49,552 nt of DNA from positions 24,654 to 74,205 of the forward strand of contig NZ_PPQS01000039.1 of assembly GCF_002902405.1 (NCBI RefSeq). Reading direction: 5' to 3'. This document shows positions 17,775 through 29,332 of this stretch, one piece after another. Numbering within the stretch: position 1 is the first letter of the stretch; the number at the start of each line of letters is the position of its first letter. The notes beneath the pieces were generated by a model. The model was given only the letters and a program-made list of their open reading frames with translations. It was not told the DNA's origin and searched no databases. The position numbers were made by a program, and so were the translations under genes. The DNA is from Staphylococcus schweitzeri. GTDB taxonomy: Bacteria > Bacillota > Bacilli > Staphylococcales > Staphylococcaceae.

Positions 17775-18137
17775 TTACTTTTCAATTACGATTTGTGTAA
17801 TGTGAATATTAATTTGTTTAGGTTCTATCGCTGTCATATTAAAAATTGAATTAAAAATTGACGTTTGAATTTTATTTGCAGTTTTTGAAATATTAACACC
17901 ATGTTTTAAGGCACAATAAACATCGATATAAATGCCATCTTCTTTACTCTCGATTTTTAAATCACGGCTTAAATTTTTACGACTAACTTTTTCTAAATTT
18001 GTTTCTTTTAATTCAGCAAAATGACCAGTAATACCCTCTACTTCTGAAGTGGCTATACTTGCAATAACAGATAACACTTCTGGTGCTATTTCTACTTTCC
18101 CTAACTTTGAATTTGAATAATCTGTTACTTTGACCAT
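17775..18137 (-). CDS. Asp23/Gls24 family protein, YqhY-like
   Basis: A 120-residue Asp23-family protein with the conserved GKVEIAPEVLSVIASIATSEVEGI opening and a C-terminal beta-rich half. In Bacillus the orthologue YqhY sits beside accB-accC and restrains acetyl-CoA carboxylase, and its loss causes toxic malonyl-CoA overproduction. The position here (11 bases after accC, before nusB) is the same, so a link to fatty acid supply is inferred. Confidence 0.85.
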   Translation of the reverse strand: MVKVTDYSNSKLGKVEIAPEVLSVIASIATSEVEGITGHFAELKETNLEKVSRKNLSRDLKIESKEDGIYIDVYCALKHGVNISKTANKIQTSIFNSIFNMTAIEPKQINIHITQIVIEK

Positions 18138-18148
18138 GGATTGACCTC

Positions 18149-19507
18149 CTATTGACCTTCATCATTCATAATACTATTTTGCTCTAAAAAGTTTGTATTA
18201 AATTTACCGCTTCTAAATATGTCGTTATTTAATAATTTGATATGGAATGGAATAGTTGTATCAATACCAAGAACCACAAACTCACTTAATGCACGATTGC
18301 CTGCCATAATAGCCTCGTCTCGTGTTGGTTCATGTATAATTAATTTTGCTACCATCGAATCATAATATGGCGGTATTGTATAATTAGTATAACATGCAGA
18401 CTCTATTCGAACACCATATCCACCTGGCGCAAGATATTGCTCAATTTTGCCTGGTGATGGCATAAAGTTTTTATATGGATTTTCAGCATTTATTCTGAAT
18501 TCGATAGCATGTCCATTTAACTTAATATCTTCTTGCTTATACGGTAACACGTCACCCATCGCAACTTGTAATTGTAATTTTACTAAATCAATTCCCGTTA
18601 CCATTTCAGTTACTGGATGCTCTACTTGAATTCTAGTATTCATTTCCATGAAATAAAACTTATTGTCATTTAAATCATAGATAAATTCAATTGTTCCCGC
18701 ATTTTCGTAATTAACCGCCTTAGCTGCACGCACCGCAGCATTACCCATTGCACGACGTGTTTCATCGTCCAATATTGGCGAAGGCGCTTCTTCGACTAAT
18801 TTTTGCATTCGTCTTTGTATCGTACAATCACGTTCACCCAAATGTATAACATTCCCGTAATTATCTCCGACGATTTGAATTTCAATATGGCGGAAATTTT
18901 CGATGAATTTCTCCATATATAGTCCACCATTACCAAAAGCAGTTTGTGCTTCTTGTTCAGTCATACGAAAGCCAGTTTCAAGTTCTTTTTCGTCACGGGC
19001 AACACGAATACCTTTACCGCCACCGCCAGCAGTTGCTTTAATAATTACAGGATATCCAATTTTTTTAGCAATTTTCTTTGCCTCTGAAACGTCTTTCATT
19101 AAACCATCGCTACCAGGAACAACTGGTACGTTAGCATTTATCATTTCTGCTTTAGCAACGTCTTTAATACCCATTTTTTGAATAGATTTATAACTCGGTC
19201 CAATGAACTTCAATTGGCATGCTTCACATAATTCTGCAAAATCAGCATTTTCTGCTAAGAAACCGTAACCTGGATGCACACCATCACAACCTGTAGATGT
19301 TGCAATAGATAAGATATTTGGAATATTTAAATACGAATCTTTAGACAAAGTGGGACCAACGCAATATGCTTCATCAGCAATTTGAGTATGTAGCGCATCT
19401 TTATCCCCTTCAGAATAGATTGCAACAGTTTGGATACCTAAATCACGACATGCTCGGATTATCCTAACTGCGATCTCACCACGATTTGCTATTAAAACCT
19501 TTTTCAT
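18149..19507 (-). CDS. accC: acetyl-CoA carboxylase, biotin carboxylase subunit
   Basis: A 452-residue ATP-grasp enzyme that carboxylates biotin on AccB, the first step of fatty acid synthesis. It begins [16 protein letters not shown], with the ATP-binding [11 protein letters not shown] near 162-172, [21 protein letters not shown] near 235, and the catalytic [14 protein letters not shown] near 288-301. The start ATG overlaps the end of accB by one base. The carboxyltransferase subunits are not in this window. Confidence 0.96.
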   Translation of the reverse strand: MKKVLIANRGEIAVRIIRACRDLGIQTVAIYSEGDKDALHTQIADEAYCVGPTLSKDSYLNIPNILSIATSTGCDGVHPGYGFLAENADFAELCEACQLKFIGPSYKSIQKMGIKDVAKAEMINANVPVVPGSDGLMKDVSEAKKIAKKIGYPVIIKATAGGGGKGIRVARDEKELETGFRMTEQEAQTAFGNGGLYMEKFIENFRHIEIQIVGDNYGNVIHLGERDCTIQRRMQKLVEEAPSPILDDETRRAMGNAAVRAAKAVNYENAGTIEFIYDLNDNKFYFMEMNTRIQVEHPVTEMVTGIDLVKLQLQVAMGDVLPYKQEDIKLNGHAIEFRINAENPYKNFMPSPGKIEQYLAPGGYGVRIESACYTNYTIPPYYDSMVAKLIIHEPTRDEAIMAGNRALSEFVVLGIDTTIPFHIKLLNNDIFRSGKFNTNFLEQNSIMNDEGQ

Positions 19508-19971
19508 TATTTCACCTTAAACAACGGTTGGCCATACTCTACCATTTGTCCGTCTTCAACTAAGATTTCAACTATTTCACCTGAAATTTCTGCTTGAATT
19601 TCATTAAATAACTTCATAGCTTCTAAAATACATACTGTTGTTTCATTAGATACAGTATCTCCAACTTGTACGTATGCTTCTTCATCTGGAGATGGAGATT
19701 TGTAGAATGTACCTACCATAGGTGCATTAATTGTTTTGTGATTATCTGATGCAACTTTTGGTGCTTCAGCTTTGTTGTTATCAGTTGCTTGAACTTGTGG
19801 TGCAGGCATCACCGCAGTCTCAACTGGCATTTGTGAGATTTGTGGCGTGATTATCTCAGTCTCTTTTTCTTTTTTTAGAGTAACTTTGCCTTTTGTATCT
19901 TCAATATTGATTTCCGTTAAAGTTGATTTATCCAGAATTTCGATTAATTCTTTAATTTCTTTAAAGTTCAT
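19507..19971 (-). CDS. accB: acetyl-CoA carboxylase biotin carboxyl carrier protein
   Basis: A 154-residue carrier. The N-terminal helical part (1-40) and a Pro/Ala-rich linker (41-75) precede the biotinyl domain. The biotin lysine is residue 120 in EAMKLFNE. It shuttles carboxybiotin from AccC to the carboxyltransferase. First gene of the accB-accC-yqhY-nusB-xseA-xseB-ispA run. GAAGGAG lies before the ATG. Confidence 0.95.
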   Translation of the reverse strand: MNFKEIKELIEILDKSTLTEINIEDTKGKVTLKKEKETEIITPQISQMPVETAVMPAPQVQATDNNKAEAPKVASDNHKTINAPMVGTFYKSPSPDEEAYVQVGDTVSNETTVCILEAMKLFNEIQAEISGEIVEILVEDGQMVEYGQPLFKVK

Positions 19972-20010
19972 TATTACTGACTCCTTCAGTTTGTTTTCAT
20001 CTACCCGTCT

Positions 20011-20039
20011 ATTTTACTTGAGTCAACTCGTCAATTCAA
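20011..20039 (-). promoter_or_regulatory. promoter of accB with nested repeats
   Basis: On the minus strand TTGAAT, 17-base spacer, TAAAAT. The spacer holds repeated TTGAC/GTCAA elements (CTTGA ... TCAAG), which might be an operator. No FapR-type site was recognised. Confidence 0.5.
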
Positions 20040-20319
20040 GCATGTTCATATCGCGGGCGACATTATAAAGTGCATAATTAACTAATATTATTAAACCATT
20101 TAATATTTTATGTACGCATTTACTTGTGTAAATATCATAATCTTACTCTCAATTAAAAATAAAAAATCTCTTTGCATAGTGTTTCGGAACAATGATTTTG
20201 AATTTAAATTTTAATATTTTAATTTTACCTTTATCTGTGTACTTTTATTTCATAATTTGTTTAATGACCATATTATAAATAATAATTGCACTACTTTTTT
20301 ACATTTGTTTAAAATTAAA
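20040..20319. other. AT-rich stretch upstream of accB
   Basis: Part of the 470-base gap between efp and accB. Beyond the accB promoter and the efp terminator I see no gene, only AT-rich sequence with short non-coding frames. Confidence 0.4.
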
Positions 20320-20378
20320 AAGCCTCATAACAGCATATAACCTATAATCATTTTAGGCAATAGCTTTTTATGAGACTT
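20315..20378 (-). terminator. terminator of efp
   Basis: Arms 20368-20378 and 20320-20330 give an 11-bp stem with one G-U pair, followed by T-rich sequence on the minus strand. An inner CCTA/TAGG hairpin fills the loop. Confidence 0.75.
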
Positions 20379-20441
20379 CAATTAAAGATAATTCATTAAT
20401 TTAACATGGTTATCTCAACACATTTGCTTACAATTAATTGA

Positions 20442-20999
20442 TTAACCTCTTGAAATGTAACTTCCGTCACCAGTATTGATAACTAAAACGTCGCCTTCAT
20501 TTACAAATAAAGGCACATTTAATGTATAACCAGTTTCAACAGTTGCAGATTTAGTAGCACCTGTTGCAGTATCACCTTTGATACCTGGTTCAGTTTCAGT
20601 TACAGTTAATTCAACAGTTTTAGGTAATTCAACACCGATTGTTTCACCTTCGTATGTTTGAATTTGTACTTCCATACCTTCTTTTAAGTAATTCAATTCT
20701 TCTTTTAAGTAATCACTTGAAAGTTCAGTTTGTTCGAAACTTTCATTATCCATAAATACGTGATTATCACCATCAGCATATAAATATTGCATGCGACGGT
20801 TTTCAATCATTGCTGGTTCTACTTTTTCACCAGCTCTAAACGTTTTCTCTTGAATAGCACCTGTTCTTAAATTACGCAATTTTGAACGAACGAATGCTGA
20901 ACCTTTACCAGGCTTTACGTGTTGGAAATCAATAACTTTCCAAATAGCGTTATCAACAGAAATTGTTAAACCTGTTTTAAAATCATTAACCGAAATCAT
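20442..20999 (-). CDS. efp: translation elongation factor P
   Basis: A 185-residue EF-P that binds ribosomes stalled on polyproline and stimulates peptide bond formation. The KOW-like N-terminal domain has the loop KPGKGSAF with lysine 32 at the tip, the residue modified in Bacillus. OB domains II and III follow, ending [11 protein letters not shown]. It lies 25 bases after the Xaa-Pro peptidase gene, the usual Firmicutes pair, and ends at its own terminator. Confidence 0.96.
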   Translation of the reverse strand: MISVNDFKTGLTISVDNAIWKVIDFQHVKPGKGSAFVRSKLRNLRTGAIQEKTFRAGEKVEPAMIENRRMQYLYADGDNHVFMDNESFEQTELSSDYLKEELNYLKEGMEVQIQTYEGETIGVELPKTVELTVTETEPGIKGDTATGATKSATVETGYTLNVPLFVNEGDVLVINTGDGSYISRG

Positions 21000-21024
21000 T
21001 CAGTTTCCTCCTCATTATACACGC

Positions 21025-22086
21025 TTATGTTAAAACTATAAGGTCTTTTGTGCATTTAGTAAAGACTTGACATCCATTTTCTGTAATTAAAATATCATCT
21101 TCTATTCTAATTCCGCCTAAACCTTCTATATAAACGCCTGGTTCTACTGTAACACAGTTATTTACTTGTAGTTTATCTTGAATTGTTCTTGCCAACATTG
21201 GACCTTCATGAATTTCAAGTCCAATACCATGGCCTAATGAATGACCGAATTCTTTACCATAACCTTTTGAAGCTAAATAATCTCTAGAAATTGCATCTGC
21301 TTCTGCACCAGTCATGCCGGGTTTAATTTCATTTATTGCTTTCATCTGAGATTCAAGCACAACCTGATAAATTTCTTTTAATTTTGGATTTGGTTCCCCA
21401 ATTGCAAATGTTCTTGTAATATCTGAGCAATAGCCGTTATAATAAGCACCAAAATCTAATGTTATCATATCACCTTTTTCAATAACTTTATCACTTGCAA
21501 CACCATGAGGTAATGCACCTCTATGGCCAGATGCAACAATCGTATCAAATGATGGTCCATCTGCACCTAGTTCAAGCATTTTACTTTCTAAAATTGCTTT
21601 TAATTCTTTCTCAGTCATACCAGCTTTTGCCACAGTCAGAATGTATTCATAAGTTTCATCAACAATATCTGCAGCTTTTTGAATCAATGCTATTTCTTCA
21701 TTATCCTTCACGTCTCTAATTTTATCCACTGCATTCGAAATACTAATTAGCGTTATACGACTTTTGTTTAATTCTAAATAAGTATCGTAACTTACTTGAT
21801 GCCCCTCAAATCCTATGTTTTCAAATTTTTCTTGATGTAACAAATCTTTAATTTCATCTATAATTGTAGATTTACGATTAACAATTTTATAATCTGGAGC
21901 TTGCGCCGTCGCTTGATCGATATATCTAAAATCAGTAATTAAATACTGCTTATCTTTTGATATAATTAACGCACCACTTGTTCCTGTAAAACCGGATAAA
22001 TATCTTCTATTAAAATCTGAAAGTATAATAACTGCATCTAAATGTTTTTGTTCTAAAATTCGATGCACTTGTGATATTCTACTCAT
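21025..22086 (-). CDS. M24 family Xaa-Pro peptidase
   Basis: A 353-residue pita-bread fold metallopeptidase. The N-terminal creatinase domain spans 1-125. Metal ligands lie in LDFGAYYNGYCSDITR (about 210-225), in HSLGHGIGLEIHE (about 281-293), and in the two glutamates of VEPGVYIEGLGGIRIEDD (about 315-332). It cleaves Xaa-Pro bonds of dipeptides or short peptides in the cytoplasm. Its pairing with efp, a proline-specific translation factor, is conserved (YqhT in Bacillus). AGGAGG lies before the ATG. Confidence 0.93.
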   Translation of the reverse strand: MSRISQVHRILEQKHLDAVIILSDFNRRYLSGFTGTSGALIISKDKQYLITDFRYIDQATAQAPDYKIVNRKSTIIDEIKDLLHQEKFENIGFEGHQVSYDTYLELNKSRITLISISNAVDKIRDVKDNEEIALIQKAADIVDETYEYILTVAKAGMTEKELKAILESKMLELGADGPSFDTIVASGHRGALPHGVASDKVIEKGDMITLDFGAYYNGYCSDITRTFAIGEPNPKLKEIYQVVLESQMKAINEIKPGMTGAEADAISRDYLASKGYGKEFGHSLGHGIGLEIHEGPMLARTIQDKLQVNNCVTVEPGVYIEGLGGIRIEDDILITENGCQVFTKCTKDLIVLT

Positions 22087-22109
22087 CTTATAACCTCCTA
22101 GTTAAAAGT

Positions 22110-22138
22110 TTGTGCATTTCTAGTTTATACATTAAAAT
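22110..22138 (+). promoter_or_regulatory. promoter of the lipoprotein gene
   Basis: TTGTGC (22110-22115), 17-base spacer, TAAAAT (22133-22138), about 50 bases before the lipoprotein start. Confidence 0.45.
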
Positions 22139-22190
22139 AATATCATATTAAGGATTAAAAATAATAGATATTGATTTTAGGGAGATTGTA

Positions 22191-22772
22191 ATGAAAAAAT
22201 TGGTTTCAATTGTTGGCGCAACACTATTGTTAGCTGGTTGTGGATCACAAAACTTAGCACCATTGGAAGAAAAAACAACAGACTTAAGAGATGATAATCA
22301 TCAACTTAAATTAGATATTCAAGAACTAAATCAACAAATCACAAATTCTAAAAACAAAATTAAAGGACTTGAAAAAGATAAAGAAAATAGCAAAAAAACA
22401 GCATCAAATAATACAAAAATTAAATTGATGAATATAACTTCGTCATATTATGATAAAGTCGCTAATGCTTTAAAAGCATATAATGATATTGAAAAAGATT
22501 TAGCGAAGAACAAAGGCGACAAAGATGTTCAATCAAAGTTAAATCAAATATCTAATGATATTCAAAGTGCACATAATACTTATAAAGATTCTATTGATGG
22601 GTTATCGCTAAGTGATGATGACAAAAAAACATCTAAAAACATCGACAAATTAAATTCTGATTTGAATAGCGCGTTTGATGATATTAAAAACGGCTATCAA
22701 AGTAAAGATAAAAAGCAATTGACTAAAGGTCAACAAGCATTATCCAAATTAAACTTAAACGCTAAATCATGA
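22191..22772 (+). CDS. lipoprotein of unknown function with coiled coil
   Basis: A 193-residue protein with a lipoprotein signal peptide: MKK, a hydrophobic stretch and lipobox LAGC with cysteine 17 as the lipidated residue. Residues about 25-72 are heptad-like (LEEKTTDLRDD...LEKDKEN), suggesting a coiled coil, and the rest is Lys/Asp/Ser-rich helix. It should sit on the outer face of the membrane. I recognise it only as a conserved staphylococcal hypothetical. Fourteen bases downstream lies a small membrane protein gene, so they form an operon. Confidence 0.88.
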   Translation: MKKLVSIVGATLLLAGCGSQNLAPLEEKTTDLRDDNHQLKLDIQELNQQITNSKNKIKGLEKDKENSKKTASNNTKIKLMNITSSYYDKVANALKAYNDIEKDLAKNKGDKDVQSKLNQISNDIQSAHNTYKDSIDGLSLSDDDKKTSKNIDKLNSDLNSAFDDIKNGYQSKDKKQLTKGQQALSKLNLNAKS

Positions 22773-22785
22773 TAGGAGCATTTTA

Positions 22786-23004
22786 ATGCGTAATATAATT
22801 TTTTATTTAATACTTATTGTTGCTGCAATTGGATTAATAGTTAACTTAGATGATTTTATTTTTTCAATTGTAAGAATGTTAATCAGTTTTGCAGTTATAG
22901 CTGGAATAATTTATCTTATTTATTACTTCTTCATCTTAACGGAAGACCAACGAAAATATCGAAAAGCTATGCGTAAGTATAAAAGAAATCAAAGAAGAAA
23001 ATAA
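22786..23004 (+). CDS. small membrane protein of unknown function
   Basis: A 72-residue protein with two hydrophobic helices, about residues 4-22 and 27-50, and a strongly basic C-terminal tail (RKYRKAMRKYKRNQRRK) that is likely cytoplasmic and could bind nucleic acid or acidic lipids. TAGGAGC precedes the ATG. It is the second gene of the lipoprotein operon and ends at a bidirectional terminator. No family recognised. Confidence 0.82.
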   Translation: MRNIIFYLILIVAAIGLIVNLDDFIFSIVRMLISFAVIAGIIYLIYYFFILTEDQRKYRKAMRKYKRNQRRK

Positions 23005-23013
23005 CAATAATGA

Positions 23014-23064
23014 AAAACGGAAGCGAATTAAGGTTAAAAAAACCTTATTTCGCTTCCATTTTGT
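23014..23064. terminator. bidirectional terminator
   Basis: A 17-base stem, GGAAGCGAATTAAGGTT (23019-23035) with AACCTTATTTCGCTTCC (23041-23057), with one mismatch. It lies between the convergent small membrane protein gene and lipM. Confidence 0.85.
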
Positions 23065-23074
23065 TTAATATTAA

Positions 23075-23905
23075 CTATTTTCTATACGTCCATTCATCTG
23101 AACGATATTTCTCAGTAAGTTCATTGACTTCTGCTAATTGTGATTCAGTTAATTCAAGCGGTTTTAATTGAATATTTAAACCTTTTTTAAATCCTTCTTC
23201 AAATGCTTCTTCCATTTGATTTATTGTAATATATTTATCTGAAATGTCATTAATAGCGACTGCTTTTTCTACGAAAGCTTCTTTCATTTTTGCTTTCAAT
23301 CTATCATTTTTATAAATAAACATATCAAATAATTCATCAATATCAATATCTTGCAAAATTGAACCGTGCTGTAAAATTACGCCTTTTTGTCTTGTTTGAG
23401 CACTTCCTGCAATTTTGCGCCCTTCCACAACTAATTCATACCAACTAGGCGCATCAAAACATACTGAACTTCGAGGTTGCTTTAACTTTTGACGTTCTTC
23501 AGATGTTTTAGGTACAGCAAAATACGTTTCAAAGCCAAGATTTTTGAATCCTTCTAATAGTCCTTGTGAAATTACTCTATAAGCTTCCGTTACAGTTGAT
23601 GGCATATTAGGATGTGATTCAGGAACTATAACACTATAAGTTAACTCTTTATCATGAAGTACCCCGCGACCACCAGTCTGACGCCTTACGAGACCAAAAC
23701 CTTTCTCTTTAACTTTATCTATATCAATTTCTTTTTGTAATCTTTGAAAATATCCGATTGATAAAGTTGCTGGATTCCAAGTATAAAATCGGATGACTGG
23801 ATCAATTTCACCTCTTGAGACAAAATTTAACAACGCTTCATCCATAGCCATATTAAAATATGGATCTTTACTTCCTGTATTTATAAAATTCCAAGTTTCA
23901 GTCAT
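23075..23905 (-). CDS. lipM: octanoyl-[carrier protein] transferase LipM
   Basis: A 276-residue member of the BPL/LPL cofactor transferase fold. It moves octanoate from acyl carrier protein to the H protein GcvH to start lipoic acid synthesis. [18 protein letters not shown] lies near 73-90, the cysteine in [13 protein letters not shown] near 149 is the acyl-accepting residue of LipM, and [11 protein letters not shown] near 161-171 has the conserved lysine. The product serves the E2 subunit and glycine cleavage complex encoded elsewhere in this window. Confidence 0.9.
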   Translation of the reverse strand: MTETWNFINTGSKDPYFNMAMDEALLNFVSRGEIDPVIRFYTWNPATLSIGYFQRLQKEIDIDKVKEKGFGLVRRQTGGRGVLHDKELTYSVIVPESHPNMPSTVTEAYRVISQGLLEGFKNLGFETYFAVPKTSEERQKLKQPRSSVCFDAPSWYELVVEGRKIAGSAQTRQKGVILQHGSILQDIDIDELFDMFIYKNDRLKAKMKEAFVEKAVAINDISDKYITINQMEEAFEEGFKKGLNIQLKPLELTESQLAEVNELTEKYRSDEWTYRK

Positions 23906-24010
23906 TTTCTAGAACTCCTATCAGCAAAATGTATAATATTTGATTCGCTAATTAATCAATTTAACTAAATGAATAATAATTGTAATTCTTTAGTGAAATA
24001 TTTTGATAAT

Positions 24011-24039
24011 TTGACCTAACAGTCTTATAATTATATTAT
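24011..24039 (+). promoter_or_regulatory. promoter of the rhodanese gene
   Basis: TTGACC (24011-24016), 17-base spacer, TATTAT (24034-24039), 24 bases before the start codon. A TATAAT at about 24026 is a less well spaced alternative. Confidence 0.6.
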
Positions 24040-24062
24040 CGTTTAATTAGGGAGGATGCAAG

Positions 24063-24449
24063 ATGAGTGCTAGTTTGTACATCGCAATAATTTTAGTTAT
24101 AGCAATTATTGCTTATATGATTGTTCAACAAATTCTTAACAAGCGAGCTGTTAAAGAATTAGATCAAAATGAATTCCATAATGGGATTAGAAAAGCTCAA
24201 GTCATCGATGTTAGAGAGAAAGTTGACTATGATTATGGTCATATTAATGGTTCTCGCAATATTCCTATGACAATGTTTAGACAAAGATTCCAAGGATTAA
24301 GAAAAGACCAACCGGTTTATCTATGCGATGCTAATGGGATTGCAAGTTACAGAGCTGCTCGTATTTTAAAAAAGAATGGATATACAGATATCTATATGTT
24401 AAAAGGCGGCTATAAAAAATGGACTGGAAAAATTAAGTCTAAGAAGTAG
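24063..24449 (+). CDS. membrane-anchored rhodanese-like protein
   Basis: A 128-residue protein. Residues 4-23 are a membrane helix, and 37-125 form a single rhodanese domain with VIDVREKVDYDYGHINGSRNIP and the active-site loop LCDANGIAS, whose cysteine (about 89) could carry a persulfide. Likely a sulfurtransferase facing the cytoplasm, with substrate unknown. GGGAGGA precedes the start. It resembles B. subtilis YqhL, which is also near lipM and gcv genes. Confidence 0.88.
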   Translation: MSASLYIAIILVIAIIAYMIVQQILNKRAVKELDQNEFHNGIRKAQVIDVREKVDYDYGHINGSRNIPMTMFRQRFQGLRKDQPVYLCDANGIASYRAARILKKNGYTDIYMLKGGYKKWTGKIKSKK

Positions 24450-24482
24450 TTATTTGTTTTAGTAAACTTAATACAAGATACT

Positions 24483-24531
24483 TAAAAATCTGAGTGTTTA
24501 TTGATAACCAATTTAAATACTCAGATTTTAT
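24483..24531 (+). terminator. first terminator after the rhodanese gene
   Basis: TAAAAATCTGAGT (24483-24495) faces ACTCAGATTTTA (24519-24530). An 11-bp or longer stem with an AT loop and T-rich end, about 35 bases past the stop codon. Confidence 0.75.
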
Positions 24532-24563
24532 TATTTATATTGGTTCAGCTGTATTACTTGAGG

Positions 24564-24606
24564 TTGTTGAAATTACTCAATCATATTTCAACAGTCTTTT
24601 TTTCTA
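24564..24606 (+). terminator. second terminator after the rhodanese gene
   Basis: GTTGAAAT (24566-24573) pairs with ATTTCAAC (24585-24592), followed by a run of seven T. A back-up to the terminator 35 bases before it. Confidence 0.65.
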
Positions 24607-24675
24607 AAGTTTCAGTAATATATATATTATGAATTAACAATAAACACCTTACATTTTCTCAACCACTAAAATCAA

Positions 24676-24715
24676 ATAAAAAGACTAGTGAGTATAATTC
24701 ATATACCCACTAGTC
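24676..24715 (-). terminator. terminator of the glycine cleavage operon
   Basis: Arms 24702-24715 and 24683-24696 form a 14-bp stem (GACTAGTGGGTATA on the minus strand, one G-U pair) with a five-base loop and T-rich tail, 15 bases past the gcvPB stop. Confidence 0.85.
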
Positions 24716-24729
24716 AATTCATTATTTAT

Positions 24730-26202
24730 TTATTTTTCTTGCTTAAGATTTTCAAATTTAAGAATTGGCTTACGTGCAGCAGTTGCTTCATCTAATCTGT
24801 CAATAACAGTCGAGTGTGGTGCTTCCAATACTTTATCTGGATCATTTTTAGCTTCTTCAGCAATGCTTATTAAACTATCAATAAAGTAATCTAACGTTTC
24901 TTTTGACTCCGTTTCAGTCGGTTCAATCATCATACCTTCCTCTACATTAAGAGGGAAGTAAATCGTAGGTGGATGAACTCCAAAATCTAATAATCGTTTA
25001 GCCATATCTAAAGTTCTAACACCAAATTCTTTTTGGCGGACGCCACTTAAGACAAATTCATGCTTACAATATTGTTTATAAGGAATTTCAAAATGTTCTG
25101 ATAAACGCGCCTTAATGTAATTTGCATTCAAAACAGCTGCCTCTGAGACTTCTTTAAGTCCAGTCGCCCCCATCGTTCTAATATACGTATAAGCTCTTAA
25201 ATAAATTCCAAAATTACCGTAAAATGGTTTGACACGGCCGATTGAATGTTTAATATCATTATCATATTTAAAAGTGTCACCGTCTTTAATGACCATTGGT
25301 TTAGGTAGATAGCTAGCAAGTTCTTTAACTACACCAACCGGGCCTGAACCTGGGCCGCCACCGCCATGAGGGCCAGTAAATGTTTTGTGTAAATTTAAAT
25401 GTACCGCATCAAATCCCATATCTCCCGGACGCACTTTATCCATAATGGCATTTAAATTAGCACCATCATAATATAATAAACCTCCAGCATTATGAACGAT
25501 TTCACGAATTTCCATTATATTTTTTTCGAAAATACCTAAAGTATTAGGATTTGTTAACATAATTGCTGCAGTATTTTCATTTACAACACTTTTTAAGTCA
25601 TCGATATCAACTTCTCCACGCTCATTAGATTTTACAGTAACCGATTTAAATCCTGCAAAAGAAGCTGAAGCTGGATTCGTTCCATGTGCTGAATCAGGAA
25701 CAATTACTTCATCACGATGACCTTCACCATTATTTTCATGATACGCTTTAAAAATCATAAGCGCAGTCCATTCACCGTGTGCACCAGCAGCTGGTTGTAA
25801 AGTAACTTCATCCATACCAGTAATTTCTTTCAACTCTTCTTGTAAACTATAAATAATTTCTAATGATCCTTGGACTTGATCTTCATCCTGTAATGGGTGT
25901 GATTCACTAAAGCCAGGAATTCTAGCCACTTTCTCATTAATTTTAGGATTGTATTTCATAGTACATGACCCTAATGGATAAAATCCGTTATCGACACCAA
26001 AATTTTTATTTGATAGTTCTGTATAATGTCGAACTAAATCTAATTCAGCAACTTCTGGAAACTCCGCTTTATTTTTACGAATAAATTTATCATCTAATAA
26101 TGATTCTACTGCATCTGATTTGATTTGGCTTTGTGGTAATGAATATGCATATCTGCCTTCACGAGATCTTTCAAAAATTAATTGACTTGATTTACTAGTC
26201 AT
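24730..26202 (-). CDS. gcvPB: glycine dehydrogenase (decarboxylating) subunit 2
   Basis: A 490-residue PLP-dependent half of the split P protein. The PLP lysine lies in [16 protein letters not shown] near residue 274. Together with GcvPA it decarboxylates glycine and passes the aminomethyl group to lipoylated GcvH. It overlaps gcvPA by eight bases. GcvH is not in the window, as is usual in staphylococci. Confidence 0.96.
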   Translation of the reverse strand: MTSKSSQLIFERSREGRYAYSLPQSQIKSDAVESLLDDKFIRKNKAEFPEVAELDLVRHYTELSNKNFGVDNGFYPLGSCTMKYNPKINEKVARIPGFSESHPLQDEDQVQGSLEIIYSLQEELKEITGMDEVTLQPAAGAHGEWTALMIFKAYHENNGEGHRDEVIVPDSAHGTNPASASFAGFKSVTVKSNERGEVDIDDLKSVVNENTAAIMLTNPNTLGIFEKNIMEIREIVHNAGGLLYYDGANLNAIMDKVRPGDMGFDAVHLNLHKTFTGPHGGGGPGSGPVGVVKELASYLPKPMVIKDGDTFKYDNDIKHSIGRVKPFYGNFGIYLRAYTYIRTMGATGLKEVSEAAVLNANYIKARLSEHFEIPYKQYCKHEFVLSGVRQKEFGVRTLDMAKRLLDFGVHPPTIYFPLNVEEGMMIEPTETESKETLDYFIDSLISIAEEAKNDPDKVLEAPHSTVIDRLDEATAARKPILKFENLKQEK

Positions 26203-27541
26203 TTAACTCACCAACTTTCTCTACAAATGTATCAATTTCATCTTTTGTTCTTAATTCAGTTACAGCAATTAACATGTGGTTTTTAAAGTCGTCTGAAACA
26301 ACGCCTAGATCAAAGCCACCAATAATATTTTGCTTAACTAATTCTTTATTAATTTGTTGAATTGGTTTGTCAAATTTGACTACAAATTCATTGAATGAAG
26401 TGCCTTCAAGTACTTCGAAGCCTTTATTAATAAATTGCTGTTTAGCATAATTTGCGTGTTCAAAATTTTGAACAGCAATGTCATATATACCCTGTTTGCC
26501 AAGAGCTGACATTGCAATGGATGATGCTAGAGCATTTAATGCTTGGTTTGAACAAATGTTAGAAGTCGCTTTATCACGTCTAATATGTTGCTCACGTGCT
26601 TGCAATGTTAAAACAAAACCTCTATTTCCTTCGTCATCTTGCGTTTGACCAACTAGTCTACCTGGTACTTTACGCATTAATTTTTTCGTAGTTGCAAAAT
26701 ATCCACAATGTGGACCACCAAATTGTGCGGGAATGCCAAATGGTTGAGTATCTCCTACTACAATATCTGCTCCAAATGTACCTGGTGGTGTAAGTAATCC
26801 TAAAGCTAGAGGATTCGCATATACAATGAAGAGTGCTTTTTTATCTTCAACAAAGCTATGAATTCTTTCTAAATCCTCAATAGAGCCATAGAAATTTGGA
26901 TATTGTACGGCAACAGCTGCTGTATCATCATCCACTGCTTGCTCTAATTTATTTAAATCTGTTACAGTGCCATCTAAATCGATTTCAACTATTTCAAATT
27001 CCTTACGTGTTTTAGCATAAGTATGCAGTACTTGTAGTGCTTGATAATGTAAACCTTTAGAAACTACAATTTTATTCTTCTTAGTTTGGCTAAATGCTAA
27101 AATACATGCTTCTGCAAAACTAGTCATACCATCGTACATTGAAGAGTTTGCTACATCCATATCTGTTAGCTCACATATTAAAGTTTGGAACTCGAAAATA
27201 GCTTGTAATTCACCTTGAGAAATTTCAGGTTGATATGGTGTATAGGCTGTGTAGAATTCAGATCTAGAAATCATTGCATCTACAACTGATGGCGTATAAT
27301 GATCGTACACACCTGCTCCTAAAAATGATGTATGTGTTTCTTTAGTAATATTCTTACTTGCGATACGATTTAATCTTCTAAGTAATGTTGTTTCTGCTTC
27401 ACCTTCAGCGATATTTAAATCTCTATTTAATAAAATGTCACTTGGTACATCTCCAAATAATTCTCCAATAGATTTTGCACCAATCGTTTGTAACATCTCT
27501 TGTTTGTCTTCTTCAGTTAAAGGTATATAACGATGACTCAC
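26195..27541 (-). CDS. gcvPA: glycine dehydrogenase (decarboxylating) subunit 1
   Basis: A 448-residue non-lysine half of the P protein, related in fold to subunit 2 and needed for the active heterotetramer. The start is the GTG at 27541 ([13 protein letters not shown]), six bases after GGGGTG. A longer frame to a GTG at 27550 would lie inside that site. [21 protein letters not shown] near 55-75 and [24 protein letters not shown] near 255-278 are family segments. Confidence 0.95.
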   Translation of the reverse strand: MSHRYIPLTEEDKQEMLQTIGAKSIGELFGDVPSDILLNRDLNIAEGEAETTLLRRLNRIASKNITKETHTSFLGAGVYDHYTPSVVDAMISRSEFYTAYTPYQPEISQGELQAIFEFQTLICELTDMDVANSSMYDGMTSFAEACILAFSQTKKNKIVVSKGLHYQALQVLHTYAKTRKEFEIVEIDLDGTVTDLNKLEQAVDDDTAAVAVQYPNFYGSIEDLERIHSFVEDKKALFIVYANPLALGLLTPPGTFGADIVVGDTQPFGIPAQFGGPHCGYFATTKKLMRKVPGRLVGQTQDDEGNRGFVLTLQAREQHIRRDKATSNICSNQALNALASSIAMSALGKQGIYDIAVQNFEHANYAKQQFINKGFEVLEGTSFNEFVVKFDKPIQQINKELVKQNIIGGFDLGVVSDDFKNHMLIAVTELRTKDEIDTFVEKVGELND

Positions 27542-27559
27542 AATGCACACCCCTTTTAA

Positions 27560-28663
<1,104 letters not shown>

Positions 28664-28671
28664 TTAAAATT

Positions 28672-28806
28672 AAAAAACAGGATAGCTTTTGCTACCCTGT
28701 TTATAAATCACCAATTCAGGAACGCGTTACAGTATTATCCTTTTGCCTGAGAGTTTCGTAATAATTACTTGCACCTTCGGCGATAGAGTCTAACTGCTCT
28801 ATTCTC
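28672..28806 (-). promoter_or_regulatory. glycine riboswitch controlling gcvT-gcvPA-gcvPB
   Basis: The minus-strand RNA has one set of aptamer core motifs, CGCCGAAGGTGCAA (about 28780-28767) and CTCTCAGGCAAAAGGA (about 28754-28739). It then shows an expression platform with an 11-bp stem AACAGGGTAGC / GCTATCCTGTT and a T run (about 28672-28701), which is a terminator. Glycine binding should favour antitermination and turn on glycine breakdown. Only one aptamer is seen, so this is the single-aptamer type rather than the tandem type. Confidence 0.92.
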
Positions 28807-28807
28807 T

Positions 28808-29332
28808 CTAATACTGATCACTCGCATTTATTAAATTTAGCAATTCATAATATATTTCTGAAATTGATAGCAGATTACTATCTAATTTCTTGAATGCGAT
28901 TTCATTATATCTTAAAAACCGAGAGCAATACAAGTCATTTAATTGCTTTAATGTCTTATTGTTAGCATTCGGACGATGTGAATCATGATTTATTCTGTTG
29001 AATAAAATTTCGATTTCACAGTCTAACCAAATAATGTTTTTTTGATTTTTCAAATAATTGAATGCATCATCACTTTCAATGATACCTCCACCTGTAGCAA
29101 TAATATCCGCATTATTAACACACTCTTGTAAATATTTAAATTCAAGTTCTCTAAAATAACATTCACCCTTCTGATTAAAGATTTCTGGAATTGTTAATTT
29201 TTGTTTTTCTTCAATATATAAGTCAAGATCAACAAAATTCAAATTTTGTTTTTCTGCAACATATTTGCCAATTGTTGACTTACCACTACCCATGAAACCA
29301 ATTAATATAATTGGTGTTTTATTTAGCTCCAT
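28808..29332 (-). CDS. aroK: shikimate kinase
   Basis: A 174-residue P-loop kinase that phosphorylates shikimate at the 3-hydroxyl in chorismate synthesis. Walker A GFMGSGKS is at 12-19, DLDLYIEE (35-42) holds the shikimate-binding aspartate, RELEFKYL follows, and GGGI is near 81. It overlaps the ComGG-like gene by 14 bases, so it is co-transcribed with the tail of comG as well as being followed directly by the glycine riboswitch. Confidence 0.94.
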   Translation of the reverse strand: MELNKTPIILIGFMGSGKSTIGKYVAEKQNLNFVDLDLYIEEKQKLTIPEIFNQKGECYFRELEFKYLQECVNNADIIATGGGIIESDDAFNYLKNQKNIIWLDCEIEILFNRINHDSHRPNANNKTLKQLNDLYCSRFLRYNEIAFKKLDSNLLSISEIYYELLNLINASDQY

